Below, piece by piece: positions 23,053-32,070 of a stretch of DNA of 32,706 nt; within the stretch, counting starts at the first letter, position 1, and each line of letters starts with the position of its first letter. This DNA comes from Hungatella sp. UBA3048 (GTDB lineage: Bacteria > Bacillota > Clostridia > Lachnospirales > Lachnospiraceae). Made by a program: the position numbers and the translations under genes. A model generated the notes under the pieces. The model was given only the letters and a program-made list of their open reading frames with translations, was not told the origin of the DNA and made no database searches. Location: the NCBI GenBank assembly GCA_002367105.1, contig DFCS01000029.1:248777-281482 (forward strand), read 5' to 3'.

Positions 23053-23556
23053 GTGTTTGACAAATTAACGGAAATTGATATTAAGAAAATGCAGGAAGAA
23101 ATAGACCACCGGAAGCTGGTCGTTCGGAAGGAAGCTCTGGAGGCGGTAAAAGAAGCAAGAGCTCATGGGGATTTAAGCGAAAACTTTGAATATCATGCCG
23201 CAAAAAAGGATAAGAACCAGAATGAAAGCAGGATCCGTTATCTGGAGAAAATGATAAAGACGGCCCAGGTCATATCTGATGAATCCAAAGACGATGAGAT
23301 CGGGCTCTATAATACGGTTGTCCTGTATTTTGAGGATGATGACGAGGAGGAGACCTACAAGCTTGTAACGACCGTCCGCGGAAATTCCATGAAAGGCCTA
23401 ATAAGTTCTGAGTCTCCTTTGGGAAGGGCTGTTATGGGACATAAGGTAGGCGACCGGGTCTATGTAAAGGTCAATGACAATGCAGGCTACTACGTAGTGG
23501 TAAAACGCCTGGAAAACACAAAGGATGACGGCAGTGACAAGCTAAGGAGCTATTGA
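23053..23556 (+). CDS. greA: GreA/GreB-family transcription elongation factor
   Basis: A 167-residue factor starting at GTG 23053 (MFDKLTEIDIKKMQEE) behind GGAAGGA. ATG 23029 is in frame but poorly spaced from a ribosome site. The N-terminal coiled coil carries the acidic tip ARAHGDLSENFEYHAAK, which reaches into the RNA polymerase channel to stimulate cleavage of backtracked RNA. The C-terminal domain includes SSESPLGRAVMGHKVGD. It is a little longer than standard GreA (about 158), and a second greA may exist elsewhere. Confidence 0.9.
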   Translation: MFDKLTEIDIKKMQEEIDHRKLVVRKEALEAVKEARAHGDLSENFEYHAAKKDKNQNESRIRYLEKMIKTAQVISDESKDDEIGLYNTVVLYFEDDDEEETYKLVTTVRGNSMKGLISSESPLGRAVMGHKVGDRVYVKVNDNAGYYVVVKRLENTKDDGSDKLRSY

Positions 23557-23578
23557 TCCGCCAAAGGGGCAGGATGAT

Positions 23579-24928
23579 ATGATGAAGGATATGACAAGAG
23601 GAAATATTTCCTCTCAGCTGATACGGTTTTCCATCCCGCTTGTCTTGGGAAATTTATTCCAGCTCACCTATAACGCGGTGGATTCCATTGTGGTAGGACG
23701 GTTTGCGGGAGAAGAGGCACTGGCAGCAGTCGGTGCCGCAGGCCCGGTCATGAACATTGTAATCCTTGGAATTACGGGAATCTGCATCGGAGCTTCGGTG
23801 CTGATGAGTGAGTTTTTTGGAGCAGGAAGCCATGAAAAGTTAAAACAGGAGATAGCAACCACCCTTTTGTTTGGCTTTTACTTTTCCCTGGTTATTGCGG
23901 GTCTTGGGCTGCTTTTTTCCGGCGGGATCATAAGGCTTCTCCGTGTACCGGAGGAAATCTCAGCAGATGCGGCTGTTTATTTAAGGGTCATATTAATCGG
24001 AACGCCCTTTACCTTTTTTTATAACGGAGTGGCTTCTGCCCTCCGGAGTGTGGGAGATTCAAAGACTCCGGTCCACTTCCTGGCTATGGCCTCGGTTTTA
24101 AACGCATTATTGGATCTGGTATTTGTGGCAGGGTTTCACATGGGAGTTTTCGGGGCGGCATTTTCTACGGTCATTGCAGAGGCGGTTTCTGCGCTTTTAT
24201 GTATCTCCTACATATATAAGAAGGTTCCCCTTCTTAAACTTAAGCCAAAGGAATTCCATATGGACCGGGAGCTTTTAAGCCTTACGGTCAGGCAGGGAGC
24301 GGTCACGGCATTGCAGCAATCCTGCCAGCCTATTGGCAAGCTTTTGATACAGGGAGTCATAAATCCTCTGGGTGTCAGCACCATAGCGGCATTTCAGGCA
24401 GTAAACCGGGTGGATGACTTTGCTTTTACTCCGGAACAAAGCATATCCAGCGGTATGATGACCTTTGTGGCACAAAACCGGGGAGCCGGTAATGGAGAAC
24501 GGGTAAAGAAAGGCTTTCGGACCGGACTTTTTATAGAAGCAGGCTATTGGGTGATCATATGTATTGTCATCCTGCTGGTGAAAGAACCGGTGATGAGATT
24601 ATTTGTGCCCAATGGGGATGGGGCCATGGTAGGGATTGGGGCGGAATATTTACACCTTATGGCTTTTTTCTATCTGCTGCCGGCATTTACCAATGGGATC
24701 CAGGGTTTTTTCCGGGGAATGGGAAATATGTCCATCACCTTAATCTCCACCCTGATTCAGATTTCCGTGCGGGTGGCATTGGTCGTCCTGCTGGTTCCGT
24801 CTATGGGAATGAATGGCGTTCCCTATGCATGCCTGGCCGGTTGGGCCTGTATGCTGCTTTATGAGGTTCCCTATTATTTCTGGTTTAAAAAGAAAAATGA
24901 ATTATTACAGGAGAAAAATCATGATTAA
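23579..24928 (+). CDS. MATE-family multidrug/cation exporter
   Basis: A 449-residue integral membrane protein with about 12 helices in two homologous halves, typical of MATE exporters. The first-half start is FSIPLVLGNLFQLTYNAVDSIVVGRFAGEEALAAVG and the matching second-half block contains PIGKLLIQGVINPLG. These proteins couple Na+ or H+ entry to export of cationic drugs or metabolites. The substrate is unknown. Two adjacent ATGs (23579 and 23582) are possible starts. It overlaps the next gene by 8 bases. Confidence 0.92.
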   Translation: MMKDMTRGNISSQLIRFSIPLVLGNLFQLTYNAVDSIVVGRFAGEEALAAVGAAGPVMNIVILGITGICIGASVLMSEFFGAGSHEKLKQEIATTLLFGFYFSLVIAGLGLLFSGGIIRLLRVPEEISADAAVYLRVILIGTPFTFFYNGVASALRSVGDSKTPVHFLAMASVLNALLDLVFVAGFHMGVFGAAFSTVIAEAVSALLCISYIYKKVPLLKLKPKEFHMDRELLSLTVRQGAVTALQQSCQPIGKLLIQGVINPLGVSTIAAFQAVNRVDDFAFTPEQSISSGMMTFVAQNRGAGNGERVKKGFRTGLFIEAGYWVIICIVILLVKEPVMRLFVPNGDGAMVGIGAEYLHLMAFFYLLPAFTNGIQGFFRGMGNMSITLISTLIQISVRVALVVLLVPSMGMNGVPYACLAGWACMLLYEVPYYFWFKKKNELLQEKNHD

Positions 24929-25535
24929 AAATATAGTATTTGACATGGGCAGAGTGCTGGTACATTACGATGGAGATATTGTCTGCAGGCATTTTATTGA
25001 GGATGAGGCAGAGCGGAAGGCAGTAAGAATCGCTGTATTCGAATCTCAGGAGTGGCTGTTTCTGGATATGGGGCTGATCTCAGAGGAAGATGCTTTAAAG
25101 AAGATGCAGGCACGTCTGCATACTGCCCATGCAAAGGAAATGGCAGCTCTTTGCCTTGAGCACTGGCATGAATATAATATGTGGCCTGATAAGGAGATGG
25201 GGGAACTGGTAGGGCAGCTTAAGGAGAGGGGATATGGTATCTATCTTTGTTCCAATGCTTCCCTTCGTCTGCTGTCGTGTTATAAAATCATTCCGGGAAT
25301 TGAACATTTTGACGGAATCTTATTTTCCGCTGAGGTAAAGTGTTTGAAGCCTCAAAAGGAAATGTACAGCCATTTATTTGAGCGGTTCCGCTTAAAGCCG
25401 GAGGAATGCTTTTTTATCGATGATTTGCCCATGAATATTGAAGGAGCAAGGGCCTGCGGTATGGATGGGTACTGTTTTGAGGACGGAGATGTGAAACGGC
25501 TGAAAGAATTTCTGTCCCATTTGAATGATAACTAA
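24921..25535 (+). CDS. HAD-superfamily hydrolase (YihX-like subclass IA)
   Basis: A 204-residue HAD phosphatase starting at ATG 24921 behind AGGAGA, inside the end of the MATE gene. The nucleophile is D8 in IVFDMGRVLV. The usual second Asp is Gly, as in YihX-type sugar-phosphate phosphatases. Motif II is LCSNAS, motif III CLKPQKEMY, motif IV FIDDLPMNIEGA. Coupling to the exporter gene suggests cotranscription; no shared function is evident. Confidence 0.88.
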   Translation: MIKNIVFDMGRVLVHYDGDIVCRHFIEDEAERKAVRIAVFESQEWLFLDMGLISEEDALKKMQARLHTAHAKEMAALCLEHWHEYNMWPDKEMGELVGQLKERGYGIYLCSNASLRLLSCYKIIPGIEHFDGILFSAEVKCLKPQKEMYSHLFERFRLKPEECFFIDDLPMNIEGARACGMDGYCFEDGDVKRLKEFLSHLNDN

Positions 25536-25593
25536 GAATGGCCTGGTATCATAGGGCCTTGTGGATTTGCAATGAAATGGAGAAACGCTTATT

Positions 25594-26475
25594 ATGTACC
25601 GGATTCAGATAAAGGATATGGATTTTGAGCAAATCGCCAGGTCTGGCCAGTGCTTCCGCATGGAAGGCCGGGAGGGCGAAAACGGAGTCTGGTCGATCGC
25701 AGCTGCGGGAGAATATGTGGAAGCAGTCAAAGATGGAGACAGCTTCTTATTTTCCTGCGGAGAGAGGGAGTTTAAAGAAACATGGGCCGGCTATTTTGAC
25801 TTACAGACCGATTACGGCGGCTATAAAAAACATGTGGACTCTGAAGATGCATATCTTAGGGAAGCCATGGAATGGGGCTGGGGTGTCCGGATCCTTCATC
25901 AGGATCTATGGGAAATGCTGGTGACCTTTTTAATTTCCCAGAATAATAACATCACCCGCATCACAGGCAGTGTTAAAGAGCTTTGTAAGCGGTTCGGAGA
26001 CAAAAGGGAAGGGCTGGGCCTTACCATGTCTCCTGACGGAAGCTGGAAAGAAACGGTAAGAAGCTATGATGCCTTTCCGGAGCCGGAGAGCCTTTCTTTG
26101 GCGGGCCTTAAGGGATTGTCCGGCCTGGGTCTTGGATACCGGGATAAATACATCCTGTCAATAGCAGAAATGTGCAGCGGTCCAGAGGGAAAGGAATGGC
26201 TTTTACACTTAAAGAAAGCAGATTATAAAAGCGCCCACAGCATACTGATGGAGCAGTATGGGATCGGAAGGAAGGTGGCGGACTGCATCTGCCTGTTCGG
26301 GCTTCATCATGTGGGGGCTTTTCCTGTGGATACCCACGTAAAGCAGATCTTAGAGCTTCACTATCCTCAGGGCTTTCCCCTGGAGCGGTATCAGGGATAT
26401 GCCGGGATCCTTCAGCAGTATATGTTTTATTATAAGATAAATCAAATACCTCGCAATAAGCTGCGGGGGACTTGA
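25594..26475 (+). CDS. ogg: 8-oxoguanine DNA glycosylase/AP lyase, OGG1 type
   Basis: A 293-residue base-excision repair enzyme removing 8-oxoguanine. It matches the OGG1 rather than MutM fold. An N-terminal beta domain is followed by the helix-hairpin-helix GPD region with catalytic K227 (GIGRKVADCICLFG) and D246 (GAFPVDTHVKQI). ISQNNNITRI (114-123) is a conserved OGG block. Bacterial OGG1 homologues are known in clostridia. It is the last gene of the apparent operon, with a terminator 20 bases on. Confidence 0.9.
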   Translation: MYRIQIKDMDFEQIARSGQCFRMEGREGENGVWSIAAAGEYVEAVKDGDSFLFSCGEREFKETWAGYFDLQTDYGGYKKHVDSEDAYLREAMEWGWGVRILHQDLWEMLVTFLISQNNNITRITGSVKELCKRFGDKREGLGLTMSPDGSWKETVRSYDAFPEPESLSLAGLKGLSGLGLGYRDKYILSIAEMCSGPEGKEWLLHLKKADYKSAHSILMEQYGIGRKVADCICLFGLHHVGAFPVDTHVKQILELHYPQGFPLERYQGYAGILQQYMFYYKINQIPRNKLRGT

Positions 26476-26496
26476 TCCGATCCCTTTGTATTATTG

Positions 26497-26530
26497 CCTG
26501 TGCAGCAAAAGCTGCCCAGGTTTTTTTATT
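26497..26530 (+). terminator. Intrinsic terminator after ogg
   Basis: CCTGTGCAGC (26497-26506) pairs with GCTGCCCAGG (26511-26520), one mismatch, around an AAAA loop, followed by TTTTTTTATTTT. Confidence 0.9.
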
Positions 26531-26560
26531 TTTGTGTTTGTCGAAATATTTCATACTTTT

Positions 26561-26592
26561 ATCACACAATCAACAAATATATATCACACAAT
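26561..26592 (+). repeat. Direct repeat upstream of the ABC transporter operon
   Basis: ATCACACAAT occurs at 26561-26570 and 26583-26592, start-to-start 22 bases, about two helical turns. It lies 65-96 bases before the start of the ATPase gene and could be a tandem regulator-binding site. Confidence 0.5.
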
Positions 26593-26656
26593 TTTCACAA
26601 TTCCCTTTTACCCTAAGTAAGGATGCAAAATGCATAATAGACAGGAGGAGAGAGAG

Positions 26657-27688
26657 TTGATTGAAGTCAGAAATCTGGTAAAGGATTACGGCGGTCATCT
26701 GGCTGTGGACCATTTAAGCTTTACGATCAACGATGGACAGATCTATGGATTTCTTGGGCCAAACGGGGCCGGAAAATCCACCACAATGAACATTATGACC
26801 GGGTACATCGGAGCTACGGAGGGTGATGTGCTGATCAACGGCCATAATATACTGGAAGATGGGGAGGAAGCAAAGAAGTGTATTGGGTATCTGCCGGAGC
26901 TTCCGCCGCTTTATGTGGATATGACTGTGGAAGAGCAGCTGCAGTTTGCTGCAGAATTAAAGAAAATACCGAAAAAGGAGAGGAATGAGGCTGTTTATGA
27001 GGTTATGGAGCTTGCAAAACTGGAAGATGTAAAAGGCCGTTTGATCCGCAACTTATCAAAGGGCTATAGACAGCGTGTAGGCCTGGCCCAGGCAGTTTTA
27101 GGGTTTCCGCCTGTTATTATTCTGGATGAGCCTACGGTAGGACTGGATCCTAAGCAGATCATCGAAATCAGGGATACCATCCGCAGGCTTGGGCAGAAAC
27201 ATACGGTTATTTTAAGCTCCCATATCCTTTCCGAGGTCAGCGCAGTATGCGATCATATCATGATCATTGACAAGGGGAGGCTGATTGCCAGCGATACGCC
27301 GGAGAATCTGGAACGCCAGATGGCCGGGACTGCCGGAATGGAGCTTTTAGTAAAAGGGACAGAAGAACAGATCCTTGAAATTCTGGAAGCGATTCCCCAG
27401 GCAGCCGATGTGTCGGTACGGGAGAGCGGAGAAGAGGGGATAAACAGGGCAGAATTCCGCATCTGCACAGAAGCAGATGAGAAAGAAGAGGAAGAAGAGG
27501 AAGAGGATATCCGGGAAATCATATTCTTTGCATTTGCCGGCCAAAGGATTCCCATTCTTTCCATGCAGACCACAAAGGCATCCCTGGAAGAGGTGTTCCT
27601 TGAACTGACAGGGGAAGGAACGGCAGGGGAGCCTTCCGAGGCAGACCTTAAGGAAGAAACGGAAGACGGAGAGGGGGATGAAGAATAA
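26657..27688 (+). CDS. ABC transporter ATP-binding protein (GldA-like)
   Basis: The ATPase of an ABC-2/Gld-type transporter. I choose TTG 26657 (MIEVRNLVKDYG) behind GGAGGAGAG. ATG 26630 would add nine non-conserved residues and has no good ribosome site. Of 343 residues: Walker A GPNGAGKST (34-42), the signature LSKGYRQRVGLAQ, Walker B VIILDEPTVGLD and an H-loop SSHILSE. The C-terminal part carries acidic runs (EKEEEEEEED and a Glu-rich tail) not usual for the family. Its stop overlaps the permease start (TAATG). Confidence 0.92.
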   Translation: MIEVRNLVKDYGGHLAVDHLSFTINDGQIYGFLGPNGAGKSTTMNIMTGYIGATEGDVLINGHNILEDGEEAKKCIGYLPELPPLYVDMTVEEQLQFAAELKKIPKKERNEAVYEVMELAKLEDVKGRLIRNLSKGYRQRVGLAQAVLGFPPVIILDEPTVGLDPKQIIEIRDTIRRLGQKHTVILSSHILSEVSAVCDHIMIIDKGRLIASDTPENLERQMAGTAGMELLVKGTEEQILEILEAIPQAADVSVRESGEEGINRAEFRICTEADEKEEEEEEEDIREIIFFAFAGQRIPILSMQTTKASLEEVFLELTGEGTAGEPSEADLKEETEDGEGDEE

Positions 27689-28554
27689 TGGCAGCAATTT
27701 ATAGAAGAGAACTGAAAGCTTATTTTCAGTCCATGACCGGATATGTATTTATCGCCTTTATGGTGCTGTTCATAGGAATTTACTTTATGGCTTATAACAT
27801 GATGAGCGGATACCCCTACTTTTCATATACTCTGTCTGGCATGGTGACCATTATCATGATCGGCATTCCGGTGCTTACCATGAGAAGCTTTGCAGATGAC
27901 CGGAAGACCAAAACAGACCAGCTCCTGCTCACCTCTCCGGTATCCGTTGCCCAGATGGTTCTTGGTAAGTATCTTTCCATGATAACCGTCTATGCCGTCC
28001 CGGTACTGCTTTCCGGAATTTGTCCTCTCATCATCAAGCTGAACGGAAATGCAAATTTAAAAGCGGATTATGCTTCTTTACTGGCCTTTTTCCTGCTGGG
28101 CTGTGTCTATATTGCCATTGGGATGTTTATTTCTTCCTTAACAGAAAGCCAGATCATTGCTGCCGTAGGAACCTTTGGAATCATCCTTCTTCTGCTTTTA
28201 TGGCCCAGCCTTCTGGGATTTTTACCCACATCGGCGATCGGCTCTGCAGCAGGTTTTCTGATTCTTTGGTCTGGGATCGTTTTTGCGGTATCCCGAATAA
28301 CGAGCCATGGTCCTCTTGCAGCCGTTCTGGAAGCGGCAGGAGTTCTCTGCATCGCTGTGCTGTACCTTGTAAAAAAGGGCCTTTTTGAGCGCGCACTGAC
28401 CAATGTGCTGGAAAAGATTGCAGTGACCGACGTGTTTCAGAACTTTGCCAGTCATAACATCTTTGATGCAGGCGGCCTGGTTTACTATATCAGCATCATA
28501 TTTCTGCTGGTATTCATGACCGTGCAGTCCATAGAGAAACGCAGATGGAGTTAG
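27688..28554 (+). CDS. ABC-2-type permease (GldF-like)
   Basis: A 288-residue membrane protein with about six hydrophobic helices. It starts MAAIYRRELKAYFQSMTGYV, typical of GldF/ABC-2 subunits, and has the conserved MRSFADDRKTKTDQLLLTSPVSV loop at about 69-91 (shown by FADDR..KTDQLL). It partners with the ATPase it overlaps by one base and with the two anchored proteins downstream. The transported material is unknown. In Bacteroidetes the homologues serve gliding and secretion, which does not transfer to a clostridium. Confidence 0.9.
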   Translation: MAAIYRRELKAYFQSMTGYVFIAFMVLFIGIYFMAYNMMSGYPYFSYTLSGMVTIIMIGIPVLTMRSFADDRKTKTDQLLLTSPVSVAQMVLGKYLSMITVYAVPVLLSGICPLIIKLNGNANLKADYASLLAFFLLGCVYIAIGMFISSLTESQIIAAVGTFGIILLLLLWPSLLGFLPTSAIGSAAGFLILWSGIVFAVSRITSHGPLAAVLEAAGVLCIAVLYLVKKGLFERALTNVLEKIAVTDVFQNFASHNIFDAGGLVYYISIIFLLVFMTVQSIEKRRWS

Positions 28555-28564
28555 GAGGATGGAG

Positions 28565-29935
28565 ATGACCAGAAAATTAAAAAAAGGAGGCTACACGGCA
28601 ATCCTAACATTGATTGTCATAGCAGCCGTGGTAATATTAAACCTTATCGTAGGCCGTCTTCCGGAGAAGGTACGGCAATGGGATATGAGCAGCAGCCGGA
28701 TCTATACCCTGGGCGGAACCACGAAGGATCTTGTTAAGGCGCTTGATAAGGATGTTACGATTTATGTGGTAGCAAATCCGGACTCTGTGGATAAGCGGAT
28801 CACAAGCTTTATAAAACGTTACGAGGATTTATCCGGCCACATCAAGGTCGTGACCGTAGATTCCGTTCTACATCCGGACCAGGTACAAAAGCTTAAGGCG
28901 CAGGATAACACGCTTTTGGTAAGCTGCGATTCCACAGGCAGGACAGAATCCATCGCCCTGACGGATATCATTAAAATGGATGAAATGTCCTACTACTATT
29001 ATGGACAGTCCAAAGAAACCGAATTTGACGGAGAGGGTCAGCTTACCGGGGCTATCTCCCATGTGATCAACGACGCGCAGAAAACGGTTTACGTGACAGA
29101 GGGCCATGGAGAGGCAGCTCTTGGAGCTACTGCTTCCGATATGTTAAAAAAGTCTAATCTGACCGTAAACTCCCTGAATCTTCTGACTGGAGGAAGTATT
29201 CCTGAGGATTGTGAGCTTTTGCTCATCAATGCTCCGGCATCAGACCTGGCTAATGATGAAAAGAAGATGATTTCTGATTACCTGGATAAAGGGGGAAGGG
29301 TTCTGCTCCTTGCCGGCTATGAACAAAAGGACCGCCCGAACTTAAGTGCCCTTATGAGCGATTACGGCCTGAATCTGGAAAACGGACTTGCAGCAGATAC
29401 CAAGAAGTTTTATCAGAACAATCCTTATTATATCTTCCCAACCATTCAGACAGGAAGCGAAGTGACGAACGGCATTGATGGAAAAAGCGCAGCCCTTGTG
29501 CTTCAGTCCGCAGCCATGACCCAGAAAGAGGATTTGCCGGAAGGCGTGGAAGTAACTCCTTTTATGGAGACCAGTGATGGAGGTATGCTGGTAACGGCCG
29601 ATAAGCAGACAGAAGGAACCTATATCCTGGGAGCCGTATCAGAGAAGACTTTAAGCTCCGGAACGGCACGTTTGACCGTATTCAGCACCCCTTCCCTTAT
29701 CGACGAGGGGCTGAACACCAGCTTTACCAATTTAATTAATTTAAATCTTTTCATGAATGCAGTTACTGCTAATTTTGATGATGTTTCCAATGTATCCATT
29801 CCTGCCAAAAGCCTGGATGTGACCTATAACACCGTTACCCATGGAGGCATGTGGGGAATCCTGTTTATATTTGTTATCCCGGTGGTGACATTGGCAGCAG
29901 GACTGGTGATCTGGCTGAAGCGCAGACGTCTGTAA
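28565..29935 (+). CDS. GldG-like ABC transporter auxiliary protein
   Basis: A 456-residue protein. I prefer ATG 28565 because GGAGG (28554-28558) touches the alternative ATG 28559. It has one N-terminal membrane helix (ILTLIVIAAVVILNLIVG), a large extracytoplasmic domain of the ABC_transp_aux/DUF7088 kind (YTLGGTTKDLVKALDKDVTI ... VYVTEGHGEAALG) and a C-terminal helix (ILFIFVIPVVTLAAGLVIW) followed by basic residues. It is the usual third member of this operon. Confidence 0.88.
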   Translation: MTRKLKKGGYTAILTLIVIAAVVILNLIVGRLPEKVRQWDMSSSRIYTLGGTTKDLVKALDKDVTIYVVANPDSVDKRITSFIKRYEDLSGHIKVVTVDSVLHPDQVQKLKAQDNTLLVSCDSTGRTESIALTDIIKMDEMSYYYYGQSKETEFDGEGQLTGAISHVINDAQKTVYVTEGHGEAALGATASDMLKKSNLTVNSLNLLTGGSIPEDCELLLINAPASDLANDEKKMISDYLDKGGRVLLLAGYEQKDRPNLSALMSDYGLNLENGLAADTKKFYQNNPYYIFPTIQTGSEVTNGIDGKSAALVLQSAAMTQKEDLPEGVEVTPFMETSDGGMLVTADKQTEGTYILGAVSEKTLSSGTARLTVFSTPSLIDEGLNTSFTNLINLNLFMNAVTANFDDVSNVSIPAKSLDVTYNTVTHGGMWGILFIFVIPVVTLAAGLVIWLKRRRL

Positions 29936-29949
29936 AAGGAGGTTGAAAC

Positions 29950-30930
29950 ATGAAAAAGAAAAAGGGCCTTTTATATGGAACGGCCGCTCTGGCGGCCCTG
30001 TGTGTGATCTATGTTGGGGTGGGCCAGTATATGAACCGCTCCAAGGAACAGGCGAAGGAGAAGGAGGAGGGAGAAAAAGTCTATCTCACCGACCTTTCAA
30101 GTGTTTCCAGCCTTTCCTATGATATTGACGGACAGGAGCTGTCCTTTACAAAAAAGGATGGCAAATGGAGCTATGACGGAGATGATCTTTTTCCGGTGAA
30201 ACAGGAGGAAATGGATTCCCTTGCTTCCACGGTTTCAAAGCTTGAAGCCCTGCGGAAGCTGGAAGGCGGAGACAGTCTAAGTGCCTATGGTCTGGATAAG
30301 CCCATAAGAAAGATCGCTGCAGCAGCAGAGGATGGGACGAAATCCGTGATCCTCCTTGGCAATGCCACCGGCGACGGGGATTATTATGCAGCACTGGAAG
30401 GGCAGGATACCCCGTATCTCATCAGCTCTGCCCTGTACAATGAAACCGACACCGGACTAAATGATCGGATGGCACTGGAGGAATTCCCAGCTGTTTCCGG
30501 AGCTGACATAAATAGCATTACAATAACAAAGGCAGGCATCAGTGAACATTATGTAAAAAAGAAGCTGGATGAGAAAGAAGGGACGATCGAATGGTACAGG
30601 GACTCTGCGGATTCACCGGACAACAAGCTTTCTGATAATTCCGGCCTAAATGTCCTGGCAGATTCCTTAAGCGGTCTGAAGGTAAAGAGCTGCTCCAATT
30701 ATAAGGTACAGGACAACGAACTGGCAGGCTACGGACTTGATCAGCCTGCTGCGGTCATTACCTATACTTATGATAAGAATGGCTCGGAAGAATCCTTTAC
30801 ATTGTCTGTGGGTTCCTTAAACAGCGATTCCAGCTGCTATTACACCCGTACGGAAGGTTCTTCCAATATTAATGAAATTGAAAAGGCATCTATTGATAAA
30901 TGTTTGACAGTAAATAATGGCATTTCATAA
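29950..30930 (+). CDS. DUF4340-type membrane-anchored protein
   Basis: A 326-residue protein with a single N-terminal helix (GLLYGTAALAALCVIYVGVG) and an extracytoplasmic part made of two similar beta-rich units. One, around YDIDGQELSFTKKDGKW and LEALRKLEGG...YGLDKP, recurs later around YGLDQPAAVITY, matching the DUF4340 repeat. It starts 14 bases after the GldG-like gene behind AAAGGAGG. DUF4340 proteins commonly accompany GldA-F-G loci. The role is unknown. Confidence 0.88.
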   Translation: MKKKKGLLYGTAALAALCVIYVGVGQYMNRSKEQAKEKEEGEKVYLTDLSSVSSLSYDIDGQELSFTKKDGKWSYDGDDLFPVKQEEMDSLASTVSKLEALRKLEGGDSLSAYGLDKPIRKIAAAAEDGTKSVILLGNATGDGDYYAALEGQDTPYLISSALYNETDTGLNDRMALEEFPAVSGADINSITITKAGISEHYVKKKLDEKEGTIEWYRDSADSPDNKLSDNSGLNVLADSLSGLKVKSCSNYKVQDNELAGYGLDQPAAVITYTYDKNGSEESFTLSVGSLNSDSSCYYTRTEGSSNINEIEKASIDKCLTVNNGIS

Positions 30931-31007
30931 AACAAGGGGGGCTGTTGCAAAACTAACAAGTTGAGCAGCAGTTCCCTTTTTGTGTCTTGTGTCTTGATAT
31001 CAAAAAT

Positions 31008-31027
31008 GCGGATTCCTAAGAATCCGC
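31008..31027 (+). repeat. Hairpin before the transposase start
   Basis: GCGGATTC (31008-31015) and GAATCCGC (31020-31027) form a perfect 8-bp stem around CTAA, 20 bases before ATG 31047. Such stems near IS ends can limit transposase expression. Confidence 0.6.
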
Positions 31028-31046
31028 AAAAGTGGTATAATTAGTT

Positions 31047-31695
31047 ATGCGAATAACACAATTACACAAGAAAGATTATACCGAACTTAATCAAGGATAT
31101 CAACTATTTTTACCATTAAGTTTGGAAGGTTTGATACCTGAGGATGATTCTGTCCGACTGCTGAGCCACATATTGGAGGAACTAAATTACACGGAATTGT
31201 ATAGGGCTTACTCTTCTACAGGAAGAAATCCGGCAGTGGAACCACAGACCATGTTTAAAATCATGACCTATGCTTATTCACAAAATATTTATTCAACCAG
31301 AAAAGTCGAAACTGCATGTCGCAGAGATATTAACTTTCGCTGGCTTTTGGCCGGACAAAAAGCTCCTGATCATGCCACCATTAAGTACAAAAGCACAAGG
31401 AAACAGGCGAATGGAGTTATCCAAAACATTTATGGAAGAACGAAACAAATCCTATAAAAACATAATGACAGATCAGGGAGTCAAGTTGAGGGTAAATCGA
31501 TCCATTCAAGTAGAAGGTGCCTTCGGTGTTCTGAAAAATGATTATGATTTCAATCGATTTTTAACACGAGGGAAAAACAACGTAAAAACTGAGTTTCTTC
31601 TTCTTTATTTGGGTTATAACCTTAACAAGCTGCACGCAAAAATCCAGAATGACCGACTAGGAAAGCACCTGCATCCAATAAAAGAAAGCGCCTGA
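31047..31695 (+). pseudogene. IS1182-family transposase, deleted and frameshifted
   Basis: The first frame (31047-31457) encodes the N-terminal domain: PLSLEGLIPEDDSVRLLSHI and then NPAVEPQTMFKIMTYAYSQ up to RWLLAGQKAPDHATI near 31381. Family members continue here with the catalytic core, but in this copy a different frame takes over and gives only the C-terminal part (RVNRSIQVEGAFGVLKND ... NLNKLHAKIQNDRLG, to 31695). About 250-300 residues, including the DDE core, are missing, so it is inactive. Confidence 0.9.
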
Positions 31696-31805
31696 ATTAA
31701 GAAAAAACACATAGCTTTATTAAAGTCATGCTAAAATCCAGAAACAGAACTTAGAAAAGGACAATCTATATGATATGTCTTATTTTATTGTCCCAAAATA
31801 AAGAA

Positions 31806-31845
31806 CGTGCTGCAAAACCATTTGTATAACCAGTTTTGCAACACG
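31806..31845 (+). terminator. Hairpin at the right end of the IS, terminator-like
   Basis: CGTGCTGCAAAAC (31806-31818) pairs with GTTTTGCAACACG (31833-31845), one mismatch, and CCCTTTTTT follows. The outer arm is also the right terminal repeat, so the IS end doubles as a possible terminator that would isolate the collagen-like gene. Confidence 0.65.
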
Positions 31846-31848
31846 CCC

Positions 31849-32070
31849 TTTTTTGCTGCAACAGAATCGTTTTTGTGATATGCCAAAGGTGCTGTGACTG
31901 ACGGTAAACCCTTTATGGAAGGGATGCGGTAAGGGAATTATACAGTAAGAGAGCAGATACATATATTAATGTATAAAGAGGTGGAAACCCCTTTATGTTA
32001 TGACTTCAGCTTTGTACAAAGGTCTTACTAGTAGACACTGTAATTTACGCTCTAACAGGAGAGGATTATA
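31849..32070. other. Leader region of the collagen-like gene
   Basis: No gene is visible here. CATATATTA (31960-31968) matches the sigma-K -10 form CATANNNTA, with AC at 31942-31943, 16 bases upstream, as a -35. The segment also has an uneven repeat of the form GGTAAACCC...AAGGG. AGGAGAGG at 32056-32063 serves the next gene. Confidence 0.5.
31942..31968 (+). promoter_or_regulatory. Sigma-K-like (late mother-cell) promoter
   Basis: AC-N16-CATATATTA at 31942-31968 fits the loose sigma-K consensus. Exosporium collagen genes in Bacillus are transcribed in the late mother cell, so the context supports it. The motif is short and could be chance. Confidence 0.4.

Larger units (their letters stand above)
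30938..31848 (+). mobile_element. Internally deleted IS1182-type insertion sequence
   Basis: The left end GGGGCTGTTGCAAAACT (30938-30954) matches, inverted, the right end (31832-31848) at 15 of 17 bases. The 911-base element is far shorter than a full IS1182 copy (about 1.6 kb). Only the N- and C-terminal parts of its transposase gene remain. It cannot move by itself, though the ends might be mobilised by an intact relative. I see no clear target duplication. Confidence 0.85.
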
